Part shown: piece by piece, positions 5,531 to 9,104 of the stretch
Numbering within the stretch: the stretch's first letter is position 1
Layout: the number at the start of each line of letters is the position of its first letter
Source of the DNA: Thiopontia sp013349825
GTDB taxonomy: Bacteria > Pseudomonadota > Gammaproteobacteria > GCF-002020875
Assembly: GCA_963981015.1 (NCBI GenBank)
Contig: CAXCCG010000089.1
Coordinates: 1 to 9,104 of the forward strand
DNA: 9,104 nucleotides
Direction of reading: 5' to 3'
Position numbers and translations under genes: made by a program
The notes under the pieces: generated by a model
Told to the model about the DNA's origin: nothing
The model's input: the letters and a program-made list of their open reading frames with translations, nothing else
Database searches by the model: none

Positions 5531-5577
5531 TTTACATCTTATTAGAGGGACATTATATAATATTGTGATCAATGTCC
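5531..5577 (+). promoter_or_regulatory. candidate gpmI promoter with a flanking inverted repeat
   Basis: TTTACA (5531-5536) is followed after 17 bases by TATATA (5554-5559), which overlaps a perfect TATAAT (5556-5561; spacer 19). A 7-bp perfect inverted repeat, GGACATT (5548-5554) and AATGTCC (5571-5577), brackets the -10 region. It could be an operator. The start site would lie inside the repeat, so a full leader hairpin is less likely. The distance to the gpmI ATG at 5601 fits a short leader. Confidence 0.5.
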
Positions 5578-5600
5578 ACATCGAGATGCATCAAATTCTT

Positions 5601-7154
5601 ATGAGTGTCAAACGAGGTCCAGCAGTTCTCTGTATTTTGGATGGTTGGGGGTATCGTGAATCCCCAGACTGTAATGCAATTGCCGCAGCAAAAACCCCCG
5701 TGTGGGATCAGTTGTGGGCTGAAAAGCCACGTACCTTGATCGTGACCCATGGGGCAGAGGTAGGGCTGCCAGCAGACCAAATGGGAAACTCTGAAGTAGG
5801 GCATCTCAATCTGGGGGCGGGGCGCGTCGTCTATCAAGAGTACACGCGTATTTGTCGCTCTATACGCACCCACTCGTTCTACTCCAACCAGACACTGGTT
5901 GACCCCATTGACCAGGCGATCCGTGAAGACAAGGCAATTCATGTGTTGGGGTTACTCTCGCCCGGAGGAGTGCATAGTCACGAAGAGCATATCCACTCTA
6001 TTGTGCGTATGGCTGCAGACCGGGGGGCCAGAAAAATCTACCTGCATGCTTTTTTAGATGGACGGGATACCCCGCCGAGAAGCGCCACTCCATCGCTTGA
6101 GATGATGGAGACAGTTTTTCGTGAGTGCGGTGTAGGAAAGTTTGCCTCAATCGTCGGGCGTTACTACTCAATGGATCGAGATCGTCGTTGGAAGCGGGTA
6201 GAGGCCTCTTATCGGGCAATGGTAGAGGGTGTTGCCATCCACAGTGCTCCCACAGCACTGAAAGCACTGGAGCAAGCCTATGCGCGGGGGGAGAGTGATG
6301 AGTTTGTAGATGCCACAATTGTGGTCGCAGAAGGAGAGACACCTGCGCGGATGGAGGATGGCGATGTTGTGCTGCTGATGAACTACCGCTCTGATCGAGC
6401 ACGTCAATTGACAGAAGCATTGATCATGGATGACTTTCATGGCTTTGACCGTAATGTGTGGCCTGTGCTGGGTTCAGTGACCTCACTGACAGAGTACAAG
6501 AGAGGGTATAACATCCCTGTCGCCTTTCCACCAGATCGTCTCAACAACGTTTTTGGTGAGTACATCTCAAAGTTTGGTCTACATCAGCTCAGAATTGCAG
6601 AGACTGAGAAATATGCACATATCACCTTCTTCTTTAATGGTGGCCGGGAAGAGCCCTTTCCATTCGAGGAGCGGTTGTTAATCTGTTCTCCTGATGTGCA
6701 GACTTATGACCTGCAACCGGAGATGAGCGCATATGAGGTGACCTCCAGGCTGGTGGATGAAATACGCTCTGGAGAATACGATGTCATAATCTGTAATTTG
6801 GCAAATTCAGATATGGTTGGTCACACTGGTAAACTGGATGCAGCGATTAAGGCGGTTGAGACGCTAGATCACTGTATTGAAAAAGTGGTTACTGCAGTAC
6901 AAGAGGTCAATGGCGACCTGTTGCTTACCGCAGATCATGGTAACAGTGAAACAATGTGTGATCGTGAAACGGGGCAGCCACACACCGCACATACCATGAA
7001 CCCCGTACCACTGATCTACGTGGGTAAGGGGATTGAAATTGATTCGCTTCACCCTGGAGCACTGTCAGATATTGCACCTACACTGCTACATATCATGGGG
7101 ATCGAAAAGCCGACAGAGATGACAGGGCAGAGCTTGATTGACGAAGTGAAGTAG
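5601..7154 (+). CDS. gpmI: 2,3-bisphosphoglycerate-independent phosphoglycerate mutase
   Basis: GpmI interconverts 3- and 2-phosphoglycerate in glycolysis and gluconeogenesis using two manganese ions and a phosphoserine intermediate. The 517-residue product matches E. coli GpmI (514 aa) end to end: VLCILDGWGYRE with metal-binding Asp14, MGNSEVGHLNLGAGR with nucleophile Ser64, GLLSPGGVHSHEEH, HAFLDGRDTPPRSA, IVGRYYSMDRDRRW, MNYRSDRARQ, ETEKYAHITFFFNGG, ICNLANSDMVGHTG, LLTADHGNSE and HTAHTMNPVPLIYV. All the metal and substrate motifs look intact. ATG at 5601 gives the family N-terminus MSVKRGP; an in-frame ATG at 5586 would add five residues, and neither has a strong ribosome binding site. It is divergent from the ArsR operon. 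In E. coli gpmI (yibO) is likewise next to, and divergent from, yibN-grxC-secB-gpsA. Confidence 0.97.
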   Translation: MSVKRGPAVLCILDGWGYRESPDCNAIAAAKTPVWDQLWAEKPRTLIVTHGAEVGLPADQMGNSEVGHLNLGAGRVVYQEYTRICRSIRTHSFYSNQTLVDPIDQAIREDKAIHVLGLLSPGGVHSHEEHIHSIVRMAADRGARKIYLHAFLDGRDTPPRSATPSLEMMETVFRECGVGKFASIVGRYYSMDRDRRWKRVEASYRAMVEGVAIHSAPTALKALEQAYARGESDEFVDATIVVAEGETPARMEDGDVVLLMNYRSDRARQLTEALIMDDFHGFDRNVWPVLGSVTSLTEYKRGYNIPVAFPPDRLNNVFGEYISKFGLHQLRIAETEKYAHITFFFNGGREEPFPFEERLLICSPDVQTYDLQPEMSAYEVTSRLVDEIRSGEYDVIICNLANSDMVGHTGKLDAAIKAVETLDHCIEKVVTAVQEVNGDLLLTADHGNSETMCDRETGQPHTAHTMNPVPLIYVGKGIEIDSLHPGALSDIAPTLLHIMGIEKPTEMTGQSLIDEVK

Positions 7155-7480
7155 GTAGGCTTACTGTGTTGTTATCACAATAAATTGAACCAGCGGTAGG
7201 GTAGAATCAGCCTTCAGGTTTATTCTGAGGGTGAGGACACTTATGGCTCAGTGTGAGTAATGATTTTCACGGTAAATGGATAATAAACTTGATTATTAGA
7301 TATTTATGGAGTCACTTACATTCATTTCAATCACCAGCACCTTTGTTAATCAATAGAATAAATTTCTTGATATAGATTGCCTTGATTGGATTGGGGGGAG
7401 CAGTGAGCAGCATGTTACGGAAGATACTGAGACGGCCTGTAAACAGGCTCATTCAGAAGTGTAGTTCGATGAAATTGCGC
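7155..7480. other. intergenic region without a recognised gene
   Basis: About 326 bases lie between gpmI and the vapC end, which are convergent. No convincing coding sequence is seen; the longest open stretch on the plus strand (about 7370-7462, ending in TAG) lacks a start and is not recognised. Inverted repeats are CCTTCAG/CTGAGGG (7211-7217 and 7225-7231, one wobble), TAATAA/TTATTA (7281-7286 and 7293-7298) and GCCTGT/ACAGGC (7435-7440 and 7443-7448). None has a T-run, so no terminator is clear for either gene. The middle part is AT-rich. Confidence 0.5.
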
Positions 7481-7882
7481 TTAGTGCGTACTTGTGATGT
7501 TCTTTAGCGGAAAGCAGTGTTCGATTGCCTGAAAGTCACGATCCTTACTCAGTAGCTCATGGTTGTCACGTAGGCATAAGGCCGCAATAAGACAGTCTAT
7601 AGTAGAGCGTATAGTTTTTCCTTTGCTGCGGCAGGTACGATAAATCTCGGCAGCCTGTTTGTAATCATCCAAAGTCAGCTCTTGTGGTTGTTCGAATGCG
7701 GTTAGAAGTTCAGCAACTCTTTCAGCCTCCTTGTTATTGGAGAGCCCCAGAAGAATTTCTGTGATCACGATGCCCGGCAAATGAATCGGTTCATTGTCAG
7801 CAATTGCACTTCTGAGGCGTTCGGCCTGCCAACTGGGATTGCAGTTGAAGTAGTCAATCCAGACGCTGGTATCAACAACCAT
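7481..7882 (-). CDS. vapC: VapC-family PIN-domain ribonuclease toxin
   Basis: VapC toxins are PIN-domain endoribonucleases that cut tRNA or rRNA and stop growth unless bound by VapB. The 133-residue product has the PIN acidic residues in order: Asp4 (VVDTSVWID), Glu42 (VITEILLGL), Asp96 (STIDCLIAAL), and Asp114/Asp116 (LSKDRDF). This is full length and apparently intact. The ATG is three bases after the vapB stop, with the stop and GG of the gap acting as a close ribosome-binding region, so the pair is translationally linked. The RNA target cannot be read from the sequence. It sits convergent with gpmI at the edge of an accessory segment. Confidence 0.93.
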   Translation of the reverse strand: MVVDTSVWIDYFNCNPSWQAERLRSAIADNEPIHLPGIVITEILLGLSNNKEAERVAELLTAFEQPQELTLDDYKQAAEIYRTCRSKGKTIRSTIDCLIAALCLRDNHELLSKDRDFQAIEHCFPLKNITSTH

Positions 7883-7885
7883 CCT

Positions 7886-8083
7886 TCAGTTCCGGTCTTG
7901 CCGTAGCTGTTTCAGATTACCTTGCCAATGAATTTTGCCTTCTATTGCTAACAGCTCTTCACGTTTCAGTTGGTTGGCGTAGGCGGCCAGTGCACTATTC
8001 ACGGCCTCTTTTTTTGTGTTGAAGTGTCCTAAAGATATTACCTGTTCGAGCAGATCATCTTGTAGCTCAATATGTGTTCTCAT
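7886..8083 (-). CDS. vapB: VapB-family antitoxin
   Basis: The 65-residue product resembles the short VapB family (DUF2191 type) that begins MRTxIExxDxL. Residues 1-40 hold the DNA-binding and dimerisation part, MRTHIELQDDLLEQ and then FNTKKEAVNSALAAYA, a ribbon-helix-helix-like pattern. Residues 41-65 (LKREELLAIEGKIHWQGNLKQLRQD), with the typical KIHWxGNL, should wrap around the VapC active site. The ATG at 8083 is chosen over one at 8110 because the family starts at MRT and AAGGA lies about ten bases upstream. It is first in the operon with vapC and probably represses it with VapC as co-repressor, on the inverted repeat just upstream. Confidence 0.92.
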   Translation of the reverse strand: MRTHIELQDDLLEQVISLGHFNTKKEAVNSALAAYANQLKREELLAIEGKIHWQGNLKQLRQDRN

Positions 8084-8102
8084 CGTATTAAAATCCTTTT
8101 TC

Positions 8103-8162
8103 AGTCCCATTTTATGGAGTATTCTATGGGACTTATTATAGGGTTTTATTGGGTGATTACAA
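8103..8162 (-). promoter_or_regulatory. vapBC promoter with operator-like inverted repeat
   Basis: On the minus strand TTGTAA (8157-8162) and a perfect TATAAT (8135-8140) are 16 bases apart, a good sigma-70 type promoter. Directly downstream of the -10 is an inverted repeat with perfect 8-bp arms, ATGGGACT (8126-8133) and AGTCCCAT (8103-8110), 15 bases apart, which would cover the start site. That is the expected place for a VapBC autoregulatory operator. The repeat and boxes are seen; the binding is inferred. Confidence 0.6.
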
Positions 8163-8192
8163 TGTTAGTGTGCTGCATGTGTAGCTTCGATG

Positions 8193-9104
8193 ATGTCTGA
8201 GATTGACTTTTTTCGGCAAGAGAACCAACAGCTGCGAGAGCTACTAAGGCGGCATGGAATTGATGACTCAGAACAACAGAAATAGCAGCAGAAGCATGAT
8301 ACAGAAGACTTTTCTGATTACAAAGAGACACTAACAACACAGCAGAAAATTGAGCTGTTCCGAGAGTTGTTCCGTGGAAGAGAGGATCTGTTTCCTGCCC
8401 GTTGGGAGAGTAACAGTGGTAGAGCAGGTTACTCTCCAGCTTGTAGTAATGACTGGAAGCAAGGGGTGTGTGGAAAGCCAAAAATCAAATGCGGTGAGTG
8501 CAGCAACAGGGTATCTCTACCACTTACCGACAAAGTGATCTATAGACATCTTTTCTTGCAATTGACTTTGATAAAGAGAGCTGGCGAGAGGATGTTCAAT
8601 CCATGGTTGCAACTTGTAGGCAATTCCAGATACCTGCCACAGCTGAAATTTCCCGTTCTGGAAATGGCGCACATCTCTGGATTTTTTTCAGTTCTGCGAT
8701 GCCTGCTGTTGAGGCCAGACAGTTGGGGGCAGCACTGATCAGCTATACCTGTTCACATTCCAGGCAACTTGAACTTGCCTCCTATGATCGTATGTTTCCG
8801 AATCAGGAGCGTATGCCCAAGGGTGGATTTGGAAACCTGATTGCTTTGCCATTACAGAAAGAGCCGAGAGACCAGGGTAGGTCGATCTTTGTAGATAATC
8901 AATTGCAACTCTATCTGGATCAGTGGGTGCACCTTAAGGGCATTGAGCGTATGGATGATGTTGGGTTTGCCACTTCCATTCAGCAAGGGCTGGAGCAGTT
9001 GAGGCAGCTGGATGGTATTGAACTCCACCTCTATGAGAATGATCGGCTGATGAAGGAGTTTGGGGAGGACTGTGCGCTTAGTGAAGCCTTTTCTCATATA
9101 GATC
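8193..9104 (+). pseudogene. decayed TOTE-type archaeo-eukaryotic primase protein (partial, runs off window)
   Basis: The remains encode the N-terminal half of a protein recalled from databases as the TOTE conflict system archaeo-eukaryotic primase family, whose full members usually continue into a superfamily II helicase. Order seen: a coiled-coil-like start (MSEIDFFRQENQQLRELLRR); an in-frame TAG at 8283-8285, in a CAG-rich stretch; IELFRELFRGREDLFPARW; and a cysteine cluster with PACSNDW, GVCGKPK and KCGEC. After VIYRHL near 8549 the frame changes. From 8552 it reads FLAIDFDKESW, then ISRSGNGAHLWIFF, YDRMFPNQERMPKGGFGNLIALPLQ and on without a stop to the edge. DFD and SGNGAH are the primase metal and catalytic motifs. 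Family members usually have about 18 residues between HL and FLA, so about 50-55 bases seem deleted. Two independent lesions make it a pseudogene. Sequencing error could explain one, hardly both. Confidence 0.8.

Noticed and set aside
5564..5580. CRP-like site TGTGA-N6-TCCAC downstream of the gpmI -10
   Set aside because: The second half-site is poor and the position over the start region gives no support for activation.
5493..5600. 36-codon upstream extension of gpmI
   Set aside because: It covers the proposed promoter and is not present in the family; the family N-terminus begins at 5601.
5998..6420. Open frames on the minus strand within gpmI
   Set aside because: They are antisense to conserved GpmI motifs and show no family-like sequence.
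8283..8285. Programmed read-through of the TAG codon in the primase gene
   Set aside because: The TAG-CAG context is suggestive, but the downstream frameshifting deletion shows that the gene is decaying anyway.
8193..9104. IS-element transposase remnant
   Set aside because: The N-terminal coiled coil and frame breaks first suggested one, but the DFD, SGNGAH and cysteine motifs fit a primase; no terminal inverted repeats or DDE motif were found.
1..9104. CRISPR array, tRNA genes or attachment sites
   Set aside because: No spaced direct repeats were seen, no tRNA cloverleaf after 5S or elsewhere, and no duplicated tRNA end.

Overview
The window looks like the chromosome of a gammaproteobacterium with moderate GC. 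The evidence is a 23S-5S rRNA end, SecB, a two-domain thioredoxin 2 (TrxC), TrmL, cofactor-independent phosphoglycerate mutase GpmI, and the gene order yibN-like / grxC / secB / gpsA near gpmI and trmL, which recalls the yib region of Escherichia coli. The persulfide-type regulator and redox genes would fit a sulfur-metabolising lineage, but that is inference.

Layout. 1-440 (+): 3' end of 23S rRNA, a spacer with two strong palindromes, 5S rRNA, and a terminator that can act in both directions. 488-1453 (-): pyrD of the class 1B type. 1487-1948 (+): trmL, divergent from pyrD. 1981-5424 (-): a probable long operon read right to left: an ArsR-family regulator with the cysteine spacing of persulfide sensors, a small DUF2892 membrane protein, a membrane-anchored rhodanese, grxC, trxC, secB and gpsA. 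5601-7154 (+): gpmI, divergent from the regulator. 7155-7480: no gene recognised. 7481-8083 (-): a vapBC-type toxin-antitoxin pair with a good promoter and an operator-like inverted repeat. 8193-9104 (+, cut by the window end): a decayed gene for a TOTE-type archaeo-eukaryotic primase protein, with an in-frame amber codon and a frameshifting internal deletion.

How the parts fit. The regulator, DUF2892 protein and rhodanese look like the E. coli ygaV-ygaP pair with YgaP split into two polypeptides. They feed into glutaredoxin and thioredoxin genes, so the left-reading operon may join sulfane-sulfur handling and thiol repair with export (SecB) and phospholipid precursor supply (GpsA). gpsA has no ordinary start codon that keeps the first strand of its nucleotide fold, so a rare ATT or CTG start next to the secB stop is proposed. 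The right end is accessory DNA: a toxin-antitoxin module beside the remains of a conflict-system gene.
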